From positions 1-64,000 of IMG/VR virus record IMGVR_UViG_3300027763_000032: a stretch of DNA of 64,000 nt, one strand, 5' to 3'. Shown here in pieces: positions 35,801 through 43,400 of this stretch; position 1 is the stretch's first letter; every line of letters begins with the position of its first letter. The stretch is from a virus. The translations under genes were made by a program, and so were the position numbers. A model generated the notes under the pieces. The model was given only the letters and a program-made list of their open reading frames with translations. It searched no databases and was not told where the DNA came from.

Positions 35801-37936
35801 GCAATTACTGGTCTAATCCCAGGAATGATTGTTACTCAAGACGGAGCAACTGGTCCAACTAACAATGCATCAATAAGTGGCGGTGTTGCGACTATTGCTG
35901 AAGTGTTCAGCGCAACTAGTATACGAATTACACTATCAGCGGGAGCTATTGGTGCAGGTAAGATAATATTTACAGCGGCAGGCGGTAATGATACAACTGG
36001 TGACGGTGGTGGTATTACTGTCAAAGCGGCCGCTAATAAGACACTAATATGGGTTGCCGCAACTAACCGTTGGACAACTAATGTTGGATTTGAAACTCCG
36101 GACATTACTGTAACCAACGGGTTTGGTGCAGACACTGTTACTACTAAGATATTAAACGCAAACGATACAATAACATTAGGTAATAATACTTTTGAGATCA
36201 ATAATACTGATACGATTACTACCAATGCTTATTTTGTAGCAGGAAACCAATTAAAAACAGCCAAACTAAACGGTAATACACTATCAATGTCAGCGTGGGA
36301 CGTTGATGCAAATGGGTATGTAGATTTAGTTAAACTAACAGCGGCCAACTTGCCTAAGTTAACAATTACTTCAACAGATGTTGGTAACTTAGATAACATC
36401 GATGTCGGTATCAACACTAGAGGTAGTGGTAAGTTTACAACACTATTTGCTAACAATACTGCTACATTTGAAGCCGCAGTTACAATGACTGCTGTCAATA
36501 AAGATGTGACATTTAGCCCAACAGGTACTGGTCTTGTTAAATTAGAACCTGCGGCTTCATTAAGTTTAAAATCAACTGCATCAACTGTTACTATTTCTTC
36601 ATATAACACAGGTAATATGGATGGCGTTGCAATTGGTGTTAACAATGCCAAAGATGGTACATTTGTAAACTTAGTTGCTGGTACCTCAGCATCTTTTGGG
36701 TCTGGAGTAGGTACCGCAAGTACAAGCAAAATAACTGGTACTGTAAAAATTATAGGCGGACTTGGTGTAACTGGGGCTATCTGGGCAACAAGTATCAACG
36801 CGGCAATCACAGGTGACCTAGACGGTACTGCTGACAAGGCAAAGAAAGTACAAACTCGAGATTCAGCTGACTCAGCAAGTACTCATTATGTAACACTTGT
36901 TAATGCTAATAATCCTAATGGTACTCCAACAGACATGACTGTCTTTACTGATGGAGGAATGAGTTACGTTCCGAGTACTAATACCCTAACAGTTGACAAC
37001 GTTACAGGTACTGCTAGTAGGGCAACAAACTTAACAGGTGGCGTGTTAGGATCAATTCATTATCAATCAGCGGCAAACACATCAGCAATTTTAGCACCAA
37101 ATATCACTACAACTGCTAGATATTTAAAATCAGTCGGCGACGGTTCAAACGGCGTTGCTCCTTCTTGGACACAGATTGCATCAGCTGACATTTCAGATTT
37201 AAGTACTACTATTAGTAATGCTCTTGGATCCGGGCAAAATATTAGTGCTAATGCGGCAAGTGCTGACAAGTGGAAAACTGCACGTACAATTACATTTACT
37301 GGTGGTGCTACTGGCAGCGTATCGATAGATGGTAGTACTAACGTTAGTTGTGCATTGACATTAGGTGCGGCGGCGGCTGATACAGTAAAAGTTAAAGATG
37401 AGGGTGGTGCAAGCACTACAAGATATGTAACATTTACCAGTCAAGGCGCCGACGGTGCACAGGCTGCTATAGGCATTGACGGTGACTTAACATACAAGCC
37501 AAGTACAAATACATTAACGGCTAGTGTCTTTGCAGGTACTGCTACTACCGCCAACTATGGTGACTTAGCTGAAAAATATCTAGCAGATGCAGAATATGAA
37601 GAAGGAACAGTACTAGTGTTTGGTGGAGAACACGAAGTAACTCAAAGTACCATCTTTAACGATCGCAGAGTTGCTGGTGTTATATCGTTAAAAGCCGCAC
37701 ATACTATGAACAACTCGTTAGTAGGTGATCATGTAGCAGTTGTCGCTCTACAGGGGCGTGTGCCAGTTAAGGTCATTGGCCGTGTGCAAAAAGGCGACAT
37801 TCTAGTATCAAGTGGTAAACCAGGATATGCGATTGTTAACAACGATCCAAAAGTTGGTACCGTTATTGGTAAGTCATTAGCAGTAAAAACAACAGACGGC
37901 GAAGGCGTTGTCGAAGCTGTTGTAGGTAAACATTAA
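23807..37936 (+). CDS. Second giant tail-fibre/adhesin-like virion protein (4709 aa)
   Basis: 4709 residues from ATG 23807; GGAG lies six bases upstream, so the in-frame TTG at 23795 is not needed. Residues 1-40 carry a docking-like motif (NDGTGDSIREGFRKTNENF) shared with two neighbouring structural genes. A beta-helix region follows (about 260-470, ESGNYYEDYPIRIPRN), then six degenerate RD-x-G/xRDIxF modules (near 655, 890, 1045, 1306, 1460, 1801). Next come a YTI...G...FTATxxGTG module (about 1123-1218), three Thr/Ser/Gly modules (about 2532-2918) and a long beta-rich shaft. The C-terminal NYGDLAEKYLADAEYEEG domain (about 4585-4709) is shared with the first giant. Probably a host-recognition fibre or baseplate-attached adhesin. 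Transcribed late. Confidence 0.8.
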   Translation: MARKIVDIGVEGNDGTGDSIREGFRKTNENFKEIYAVFGQEGTLSFLSLGDVEAGQRENYSAIANQLPIVNNQGNGIKFKPLVGAAGLTITYPDDPADPNYNKIVLTQQRAVAELGSADAAGKFGNSVDAQGFVFGNIADPTQQNVLNWNTAFERSGQTVIGAEKFPVTLGFADNRYINKGTIPGEVADAMVGYLAVPAGASGDQVPQAAETVLKAGATMTGKLFLNDHPGDLAGAGNPIGLDDKQAATKYYVDTTAYSSKVNLYVSTSGDDSQRKTPVGKEGRAFAYAYASVVAACLKAEQLIDESPWETGPYRQLIAYGGAKYYSEITPGGIIIGGGLNGTTRIKFTNDNGSPVDQGIANNRDIIPGKLVVGRESGARGFIVKYGTIDDTDYVDLRDVTGSFAVGENLFFDQAVKRLEISIFIESGNYYEDYPIRIPRNCSILGDEFRRTVIRPADRVSRSPWAGTWFYRDLEFDNLKIAETEWGYHYLSDPTNKASTPKNNKDIDVFLCNDATIIRQISCQGHGGFMMVLDPNGQILTKSPYCQQSGCFSGSLNKQAFRGGQYVDGQAGSMPVTSVSTNVDKTEITVTDAFRIPQTPTAFFVKGKRYKIDTFTDNGLGYRGARELLLLNKEFIVAETIAYIDDVITPTFTYDSIKFSQAVGSIINAVAWDVVFDSNVQSILVAQEYYVRSNYTTFASEKTQTLVALEFVKDSLVDLLSSNATAAARASAKMDIILQILTNGVNDRAILDASSWSYNGTTITVTKSSGHGLGAGWSVKIVDATATTNAPNGTFNVASIVNANTFTYTVTNAPTGTAGGNIRFTSSPVPIRSIPNPPVDPQALPATTLGIQNSLALLIANRELIKAEYIAYIQTYYSDFLFGTIGVTGYLRDADRIVNAVIYDSIYGGTSQTVLVSKNFFDLEGKSKISTEVTQIYNALEWIRDVAKQVVTNTQITGLLQVSVPQVRGTAGTLEISTIIEDNFDSVVTAVRFGEDTLPAVSYPRIENVATSLQSAKSLLDINAGNIRSNTISFINNKYLYDVAAAQRDIRFLVDDLAHDIVYTGDLKMVEHGLGYFVGDAKLVSDPERPRTLAILDYIQDLALAIVDNVSIPNPQLTKVGSLIVGQTYKINNAGSTIWTALGSADNLHNTVFTATATGTVNATQVVLGRAYTIVSRGSPTNLTNYISMGSSSNAIGTSFIATAVGTGTGVLTQGTGDARLASGSDFYRRQFGISQTIQLISSGAGPATIVPSLTWVNTNLVNAFQKLQDDKAIIQAAVITWINGNIVSNVTNPNSIWYGFSYNSGTCSRDVGFVIDAVGYDMMFNSNFRSSKAGMAYYRGVVSAALVRSNQLPQTVASFVYLKNYLLSTVTAAAFGETANTRVGDKMDVVIDIVTNGLGAVPAFTLPNPTGFSIDYSNARRLISDNKAFIIDEITQWIAAQIVGNITPFTTQFQYDSVKCARDVGYIIDAILYDLTYGGNLETIVAANAYFVGSNTTLGADQKDKTIAAYARLKEVIGKVAQAVQVLDKNTAIAQTTAVSGGGLTTSVAFAQARVQDIIKQINITAVDSKPQLESLISTTREMVANTKPEGYVSAKNLLVANRAFIQAEVYNYLTNTYTFTITQTTNNQLVTASTAKMRVGMPVKFLGTDPFEQTILSASTPLLVDGKYVVTFEFVRQRVRPDSTKEYEIQGNANGLYNLIVPVAIVPDQSTTDTSTTSITVVYPFNPGVFDYANQTTIRVSGGTFGGVNRDAKYYVKQIVSGTNFTISETISGGTPGSVFSLDSDTGTMYCSFAFDEATCRRDTGFLVSNISTDILYGGRYNTIKSGKRYLVASSVLVVTEQSVECRAGITYIDTLAQRIINNQAPLVNYQSLNNVNPNDVVAQVIDTDFAGGSAAGPTITGLVQLVNNIILNGKIWAESFINIPDAVVYPKYVLQLNQDTPYSTDASGPLPDELVLQAAGNTSMLSNDWTQLNDLAYGLVATNNGLIETVSVFTYYCWTAYYSRNGGQIRSVAGSNAHGEYALVAEGSDPFEVPDSSNLANDMPQVARIYKSGPFAAEMAKTKTTVYIDTYSYLPYNVSEIEINHGYTVVDGAITDIGITRYEVAGIVDASGTYFSTNQPVAAAATFNSGTGKYRVEFSFPAKTYIPDVGRYYTITGNSNSAYNNNFTGWLCVASTTNTITLEFTSVNPGTFGTVTATTLKLKSGTILRLNLNTSGTNNTSSSGLQDALADNQLVVIRPNQNFKFYNVDNISPTRPSTALTFRGDPLDNANAPVYRVLAFNTKDPLSNPMTLTFNTLERAFSAGNVITVGSTLPIRPGMKISIVSGTGSVSESTTVVAVTSDTTFTVSPSPALALSNATIQAVSPTQNDIILTFDSGYNYIGLVIDPDHNTLTEAQAGIDGGSTTRTLGSRQGDQFLSIRKINSADELQRILTGQMCFAWNGRVHRISNYLVRTISSTEGYGIVQLNEVTLDGSRSYQDISGYGGTGITAPTRPGEGYNVSAALYNIDDQLITYSISGLETAPNAARFTGVISATTLTVSSITAGSMLVGSTITGITGTSVTTDTRITAQLTCSAAAIYSSTATGTSGSFTITLSAGSANILAGQFVSGNAATIAGLPTNTYVTNVSSTTITLSNALTSNISTTVYFFTAGLAGTYSVNNSQSVTSQLMGVHYTVYGNSNASYNIAGPILSSTYSALTIAAAKATVVGSVSGLFLTVNYLSGNTIQLGQNISGTGLSAGTYVVAQSSGTPGGVGVYQLNTVASILTPTFTAAINNGSGSAGTILNVSTVASGTILVGADIQKTGGTGVTTGTTITGQLTGVTVATTTATGTSGTNILSVASVVGIIVGQLVTGTGVPSDTYVKEINMTGIQLVGSNGATRVLTQAATGGSYIFATAGGQGTYSVDVSQLVTSGEMKASFVAIPGIFGPASATRIFPTEKLYNPTLVQDNTITIRTGLSAGEPADIIINISTCRVTGHDFSDIGTGGYNQTNYPNKVYGVGKAKNQKKEVAERGTGRVFWVATDQDGFFRVGRFFTVDQGTGTVTFAASLALSNLDGLGFKRGRAISEFSDDDTFQDLSDTKVPTENAIDGYINRRLGIDRNNIIISEGTLGAGFLDRNGILEMNANLRLGGRYIENLGEITSTTPFNYAVTKRYVDNQQLSDEFVDVDGRLNNDLLIYNSDRITGPEWVNARSSSFNSQIYVELIADKELDIRVKRETISDSQIKEDANISQNKLDLNVANEQRDQGVLLSSVQLSSGYTVATADAPTGKSPHWLVKLSVGGDPTLLSNNIWYTVSGNSNLNYNGKFFCVSSSLRVGGANAYVILEYPENPGVFGGTTTTVTPWETTITSQLDHGLVAGDNVLITNSGVAAVSVDANGTINSRQLTLTVQTSGIGTGQLVTGTGVPANTYVASIDGANVTLTEKLTTTGSGSYSFASNINGNWLVKSVPTTSSFVISLDTRISGVFTLTTARATKLGLSTFNNSQFAVTNGFASLETSLTDSVTATINANSNIVTISSSDMTKINIGSVITIRSGGSLVTVPTTALANPTGIDNSVQPRPMTVTAITSATTFTVSVAFSGTGSAATAILNVILGVPLSSIQQIETDSIVGNLSGTRTSPNTVTTGQIVKAGDGIKNIQFNDALLADVAVRGIMSVMAIDTNNPHKNTYGVWNVTKTGAGNSVVRTTNEGAIEATQYILDGQRAIDSSSGANIDLYTPGQAKFLTASGNSGVAAQPNISIGTFTTSVNTFATRNDSGAIRVDSVANMYIGQEIALTGTPFGGLTVGTYYIVSINSLDRTLTLSTSDTLSPVFAGTTAAGSMTVNGTAINPGVLNGQVYVPKLKAYGTVTFNPVNANISLQPRSTNGSDGTIIIYPAVNGSINNMAVGALSESSGKFTTVEITSVTDAANSTTGPLKVAGGAAIAKKLFVGGNFEVTGDALVTGNLTVKGVTTTVNSNTVNIADKNIVLAGVTTSPKIGGDIDASGIITNMLAENALAITGLIPGMIVTQDGATGPTNNASISGGVATIAEVFSATSIRITLSAGAIGAGKIIFTAAGGNDTTGDGGGITVKAAANKTLIWVAATNRWTTNVGFETPDITVTNGFGADTVTTKILNANDTITLGNNTFEINNTDTITTNAYFVAGNQLKTAKLNGNTLSMSAWDVDANGYVDLVKLTAANLPKLTITSTDVGNLDNIDVGINTRGSGKFTTLFANNTATFEAAVTMTAVNKDVTFSPTGTGLVKLEPAASLSLKSTASTVTISSYNTGNMDGVAIGVNNAKDGTFVNLVAGTSASFGSGVGTASTSKITGTVKIIGGLGVTGAIWATSINAAITGDLDGTADKAKKVQTRDSADSASTHYVTLVNANNPNGTPTDMTVFTDGGMSYVPSTNTLTVDNVTGTASRATNLTGGVLGSIHYQSAANTSAILAPNITTTARYLKSVGDGSNGVAPSWTQIASADISDLSTTISNALGSGQNISANAASADKWKTARTITFTGGATGSVSIDGSTNVSCALTLGAAAADTVKVKDEGGASTTRYVTFTSQGADGAQAAIGIDGDLTYKPSTNTLTASVFAGTATTANYGDLAEKYLADAEYEEGTVLVFGGEHEVTQSTIFNDRRVAGVISLKAAHTMNNSLVGDHVAVVALQGRVPVKVIGRVQKGDILVSSGKPGYAIVNNDPKVGTVIGKSLAVKTTDGEGVVEAVVGKH
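31400..32560 (+). repeat. Three divergent repeats of a Thr/Ser/Gly beta module in the second giant
   Basis: Protein-level repeats with the pattern GxISxTTLTVSS...GSxLVGxxIxGxxGTxxTxxTxI...GTYSVNxSQxVTS recur three times in about 390 residues (around 2532-2918). This module family is widespread in phage structural proteins as interchangeable shaft elements. Boundaries are approximate because they were set by eye. Confidence 0.6.
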
Positions 37937-37947
37937 AGGAAACAACT

Positions 37948-38742
37948 ATGCCAGTTCCATTTGAAATTCAAGACAATCTTGTTAACGTTGGGCAAGTTGC
38001 CAACGACGGTACAGGTGACGATCTTAGAGAAGCATTTTTAAAAATCAACGGAAACTTTCTATATCTAGGTAATAGATTGGGAACAGATCCCAGTGGTGCT
38101 AACGTAGGCACTACCGGAGAATCAGTTTTTAAAGAAGTTGTAGATTTTCAATATCGATTTAGAAAGATTGATGCTGACGGTAATCTACGTGTAAGACTTG
38201 TAGGCGATGTTGTTACCTTAGACTTTAGACCTAATGGTGCTGTTAACTTCCAGGGACAGGCTATTACTAATGCTGGCGCTGTAACTGCTACAAGTTTTAC
38301 AGGACCGTTAACTGGTAATGTTACAGGAACAGTAACCGGCAATGCTGGATCTGTTACAAACGGCGTTTACACTACGGGCGACCAAACAATAGGCGGGGTT
38401 AAGACATTTACTAGCACAATTACTGGAAGTGTTACTGGCAATGCAGGTACGGTTACTAATGGTGTTTATACCCAAGGCAATCAAACAATTGACGGATTTA
38501 AAACATTTACACAACCTATAACAGGGCTACTATCCGGTAACGTAACCGGTTTAATTAGAAGCCCTAACCAAACTGCTTACGTGGATGTAAGTAACCTAGA
38601 AAGACGAATAAATACATTCGACTACGGAGTTATCAATCCAGTGTTTGTGGATCCTATAAGCTACTATTTGTATGCAGTAGGAACAGATATGGGCACATTC
38701 AATAACCCTAGCGACTTTGGCATAGACGCTGGAACTATATAA
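37948..38742 (+). CDS. Virion structural protein with shared N-terminal docking motif (264 aa)
   Basis: 264 residues, 11 bases after the giant gene with Shine-Dalgarno AAAGGAA. Residues 14-40 (VANDGTGDDLREAFLKINGNF) repeat the N-terminal motif of the 4709-aa protein. The middle holds two copies of a VTGNAGxVTNGVYTxGxQTIxGxKTFT repeat (about 128-188). The C-terminus (DVSNLERRINTFDYGVINPVF) differs from the giants. It probably attaches to the same baseplate or tail location and forms a short fibre or cap. Confidence 0.75.
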   Translation: MPVPFEIQDNLVNVGQVANDGTGDDLREAFLKINGNFLYLGNRLGTDPSGANVGTTGESVFKEVVDFQYRFRKIDADGNLRVRLVGDVVTLDFRPNGAVNFQGQAITNAGAVTATSFTGPLTGNVTGTVTGNAGSVTNGVYTTGDQTIGGVKTFTSTITGSVTGNAGTVTNGVYTQGNQTIDGFKTFTQPITGLLSGNVTGLIRSPNQTAYVDVSNLERRINTFDYGVINPVFVDPISYYLYAVGTDMGTFNNPSDFGIDAGTI

Positions 38743-38753
38743 CGGAGAATAAA

Positions 38754-40457
38754 ATGGCATTACAAATTAGACGCGGACCAACAGCAGACAGAACAACTAA
38801 GAGATTTGTCGAAGGCGAGCTTGTTTACGATACACAAGAAAAAGCACTTTATGTTGGCGATAGTACCGATGGCGGTGTTACTGGAACATTAGGCGGAAAG
38901 GCTGCATCGTCTTATACTGACGAACGAGCAGTTGACGCAGTGGGTGCGGCTCTTGTTGCTGGTACTGGAAATGTTGTCTTTACCTATGGCACTACGCAAG
39001 ATAATGCAAATAGAATAGATGCAACTGTTACATTAGATGGTATTGGTTTGTTGAATGTTGTAGAAGATACAACACCACAACTAGGCGGTAACTTAGATTT
39101 AAATAGTCGCGATATTACAGGCACTGGAAATGTTAACATTACCGGAACAGTAACTGCCACAGGGTTTACAGGACCATTAACTGGTAATGCCTCAACAGTT
39201 ACTAACGGAATATATGCTGGACAGAAATTTTATGTTGGTACTACAGAAATTGATATTCAAAGATCTAGTGCAACTCAAACATTAACTGGAACTAGTATTG
39301 ACGGGAACGCTGGCGGTAATGCGGCAACAGCAACTAAACTTGCCGCTACTAAAAACATTAATGGTGTAGCATTTGATGGAAGTGCTGATGTTACAGTAAT
39401 AACACAAGGCACTGGAGTAACAGTAAGCGGAAGTACTATTAGTATTGGTCAAGCTGTTGCTACAACAAGTGATGTTACATTTAATAATCTAACAGTTAGT
39501 GGTGACTTAACGGTTAACGGAACTACTACTACACTTAATACTACTACATTAGATGTAGAAGATCTCAATATCAACATTGCTAAAAATGCTACAAGTGTTG
39601 GAGCGGCAGATGGTGCAGGTATTACTATTGGTAACTATGCAAATAGTCCAACCCTAACATATCTACAAAGCGGTGATAAAATTGTTATTAATAGACGAGT
39701 TGACGCTACAAGTTTTTATGGTGATGTAACTGGAAATGTTACTGGTAACATTACAGGAAACGTAACTGGTAACGTAACTAGTACAAGTGCTAATTCGTTT
39801 GGAACTGCAACTATTACCGGTGGTGATGGCAGCAACTCTAGTTTACGTCTTGCAGGTTATAATCAACGAGGCGGATTAGGATATCACGGATTTTTAGAAG
39901 TTACAAACACATATAGTTCTGCGGCCAACCCCAACCGATATTTCCGTTTAGACTCGGACGGTGTTTTAGAAATTGTTAATAGTGCATATGGCGCAACTTT
40001 ATTGACGTTAGACAACGATGGGAACATGACAGTTCTTGGAACATTTGAATCTACTGGTAGCATAACTGCTCCTGGATTTAGTGGGCCACTAACTGGTAAT
40101 GTTATTACTAATAGCATTACTAGTGTAACTGTCGGTGGGGCACTGATTATAGCACCAGAAACAACATTTAATGATTATGTTGACGTTGCATTAGATTTGC
40201 TAGTTCTTGGAAGTTCTATTTCAGTTGCAGGGTTTAAAGTTGTTAGTTCAGCTAGTCCTGGATTTACAACTGCGGCTGATTTGACTAATACTAGAGCAAC
40301 ATTTAATGTACCTGTACGTTTTGGCAGCTATACAACTACACAAAGAAACGCATTAACTCCAGGCAACGGTGATGTAATTTATTGTACAGACAGTGGTCCG
40401 GGCGGCATTGGTCAGTTCTTGGGCTATGCAAATGGTGCTTGGGTATCGCTAAGTTAA
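38754..40457 (+). CDS. Fibre protein with Mtd-like N-terminal module (567 aa)
   Basis: 567 residues. The opening block MALQIRRGPTADRTT...GELVYDTQEKALYVGD is the trimeric fibre N-terminal module seen in the phage major tropism determinant and related fibres. Residues 240-320 contain the LTVNGTTTTLNTTTLDVEDLNI module, also present in both giants. A run of VTGN repeats follows near residue 325. The C-terminus FGSYTTTQRNALTPGNGDVIYC...FLGYANGAWVSLS is a typical fibre tip. No reverse transcriptase or template repeat is nearby, so it is not shown to be a diversity-generating target. Shine-Dalgarno ACGGAGA. Confidence 0.8.
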   Translation: MALQIRRGPTADRTTKRFVEGELVYDTQEKALYVGDSTDGGVTGTLGGKAASSYTDERAVDAVGAALVAGTGNVVFTYGTTQDNANRIDATVTLDGIGLLNVVEDTTPQLGGNLDLNSRDITGTGNVNITGTVTATGFTGPLTGNASTVTNGIYAGQKFYVGTTEIDIQRSSATQTLTGTSIDGNAGGNAATATKLAATKNINGVAFDGSADVTVITQGTGVTVSGSTISIGQAVATTSDVTFNNLTVSGDLTVNGTTTTLNTTTLDVEDLNINIAKNATSVGAADGAGITIGNYANSPTLTYLQSGDKIVINRRVDATSFYGDVTGNVTGNITGNVTGNVTSTSANSFGTATITGGDGSNSSLRLAGYNQRGGLGYHGFLEVTNTYSSAANPNRYFRLDSDGVLEIVNSAYGATLLTLDNDGNMTVLGTFESTGSITAPGFSGPLTGNVITNSITSVTVGGALIIAPETTFNDYVDVALDLLVLGSSISVAGFKVVSSASPGFTTAADLTNTRATFNVPVRFGSYTTTQRNALTPGNGDVIYCTDSGPGGIGQFLGYANGAWVSLS

Positions 40458-40458
40458 C

Positions 40459-40491
40459 AATAAATACAGCATATAGGATAATAATATGCTG
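40459..40491 (+). promoter_or_regulatory. Late promoter followed by start-codon hairpin
   Basis: AATAAATA at 40459-40466, followed at once by CAGCATAT (40467-40474), which pairs perfectly with ATATGCTG (40484-40491). The right arm contains the ATG (40486-40488) and the nine-base loop contains the Shine-Dalgarno AGGATAA. Initiation about six bases after the octamer would remove most of the left arm. Confidence 0.7.
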
Positions 40492-43400
40492 AATATATGG
40501 AGCGTAAAGTCTGGGCACTCACTTGGATCCCTACAAGAAGGTAGGGTATTTAAGGATATCCACGGGACGGACAATCGCATACCTCTACCGCTGATTAACG
40601 GCGCCGACTTATCTAATGTGACTTTTAGTTTGATCTCGGGTAAATTACCCCAAGGTCTTAGATTAATAGATCATTATATTTCAGGATCACCCTACGAAGT
40701 TGTTAGGTCAACTGTGTCAACATTTGTTATCCGAGCGCAAAACTTAGTTACTAAAGAAATATCAGATCGTACCTTGTCAATTACAGTTGAAGGTGCAGAT
40801 GCTCCAAGATGGGTTACTACAGAAGGCACATTGCCTGTTGGGGCATTGCCTTATAGAATAGCACGTATTATTAGTGCATCAAGATACAATAACATTGTTA
40901 CCCTTACAACTGATAAGGCGCATGATTTTGTTTTTGATAACATAATCTCAGTAACTAGTTCTTTGAATGATATCAACAATGATAAAATAAAAGTTTTACG
41001 TCCAGGATTTTCTGGAGTTGAAACTCCCGATGAATACATTTATAGAATATCACATACTATAACCTATAGAGACGTAGGTATTAATTTTGGCACTAGATCT
41101 GTAACAGGTACTGTGCAGTTATTAAAAGCGCCTCTGACATTTGTATTAGACGGATCCTACATTGATTTTCAATTACTAGCGACTGATACTGATCTACGAG
41201 CAGGGGATGAGTTAGAGTTTTTTATTGAAGACAAAAGCGGACAACTTCCACCTGGCCTAACATTAAGTAGAAGCGGACGCATTACTGGATTTATTGATCC
41301 TATTCTTGCACTAGACATCACAGCTCGAGACGGAACATTCGACGTTAACACCTTTGATGATTATCCGTATGATTTTGCTCCGTTGCCTAACATTGGTATT
41401 GCAGGATACGAACAAGTACTTACTCCTAAAAAATTAAATAGATTCTATGAATTTATTGTTAGTGTAAGTGACGGCGAAACTATTACCAAACGTACATTTA
41501 AAATATATGTAGTTGGAGATGACTTCTTACGCACAGATAATACCATAATGAAAATTGGTGGCGGTGCTTATATTTCCTATACTTCCGACAGCACCTATCT
41601 ACGTAGCCCAATTTGGTTAAGCGCGGCTAACCTAGGAACTAAACGTGCTAATAATTATGTTACTGTTATACTAGATACATTTGATCCTAATCCAGCAATT
41701 GGGCCAGTTGATTATCGTTTAGAAAAATTTAACCCCGATGGTACTCCAAGCGAGTTGCCGGCAGGTCTAGCACTTGATCCTAGCAACAGCGAAATTTTTG
41801 GTTTTGTTCCTTACCAACCAGCTGTTACAATAAATTATAAATTTACAGTTAGTGCAACAAAGTACGATAAAGAAAATCTTGAACAAATTGAAGTTGAAAT
41901 TGTCAATGCAGAATTAGCGCCAATTGGTCAAAATTATTTAAAAATTAACAAATTACCAACAAGTGATCAACAATTGATCACTAATGACAACATACGAATT
42001 GGTGCTTATACTTACAAGATTAACTCTTACGAAGTGCTGTCTAATCAAGCATATGACACTATTAAATTAGATAAGCCCCTAAAGAATGTAGTTATTAAAA
42101 GTTTTGTTATTGCCAATTCTTATTACAGAGTACTAAGTCAGCTGTATACAACACGTACAAGTTCAAAAACTTTTACCATGCAGGTGCTTGGAGAGATTGA
42201 CAGCGTTATTAGATTCTTAACTCCTGCTAACTTGGGGTCAGTTAGAGCAAACTTATCAAGTCAACTAGAAATACAAGCAGAAACTACAGTAGTTGGTGCG
42301 GTGCTTACTTATAGACAAGTTGGGGGTACATTGCCTCCAGGTGTTGAACTACGTGCCAACGGTGAACTAATTGGCAGGGTTACGCAGTTTGGAAATATTG
42401 TTTATAGGAGTTTTTGGAAGAGTGGAAAACAATATAAAATTAATGATGTTGTAAAATATCAAGATCAATTATATAAGGCCAACTTTGCACATACAAGTAG
42501 TAGTCCTTTTAATATATCTTATTGGGACAAGTATACCTTTAGAAATAATATTACAGGTCTTACAACATATGATAGTAGAACTACTACGTTTGACGGTCGT
42601 ATGGGAACCCAAGACCGATCATATTCATTTACTGTATTAGCACAAGATCAATTTAAGTACAGTGCAATATCCGGAACCTTTACAGTATTTGTAGAAGATC
42701 CCGATGTAAAATTGTTCAGTAATGTTTATGTCAAGCCGTTTCCAACATTGGCAAAAAGAGCAAAATTTTATACGTTTATCAACGACCTAGATATTTTTAC
42801 TGAAAGCAAAATATATCGATCAAGCGATCCAAATTATGGTGTGCAGAAAGAATTGAAAATGTTAATATATGCAGGTATTGAAACACTAGAAATTAAAAAC
42901 TATGTGCCTGCGCTAATTATGAACACCAAACGTAAACGCTTCCGCATTGGCAGTCCAAAGAAGGCCATTGCAAGGAACCAGGGTTCAAACGATACAATAT
43001 ATGAAGTAATATATCTTGAAATTTTTGACGAGTACGAAATTGGAAAACTTAGTCCTGCTCAGGCAATAAAGTTATCATACGGCTCCCGTTCTAAAGTTCA
43101 AGTTAATCAAACTGACATAAATCCAGTTAACGGACGTCTAGATCTTTCTAATAGCAAAATACGCGATAAGTTAAACGACGATACTGTAGATCGATTTCAG
43201 AAAACAGGAGATAGTCTAGGAGCAGACAATACTGTGGTCAAGGCCAGCGGTACAGACGTTGAATATATCTATCCGTCAAGCGTTAGTAACATTAGACGAA
43301 ATATAAAAACATTAGTTGTGGGTAACGGCAGTCCTAGACAAATTGACACAGAAAATAGCTTTTTGCCTCCCTGGATGGTAACTCCGCAAGATTCGAGAAC

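Noticed and set aside
36229-36837. 202-aa minus-strand frame within the second giant gene
   Set aside because: Same cause as above: low-complexity antisense reading of a repetitive fibre gene, with no ribosome site or motif.
38754-40457. Diversity-generating retroelement target (Mtd-like N-terminus)
   Set aside because: No reverse transcriptase, template repeat or adenine-rich variable region is visible; the N-terminal module alone is common in ordinary fibres.
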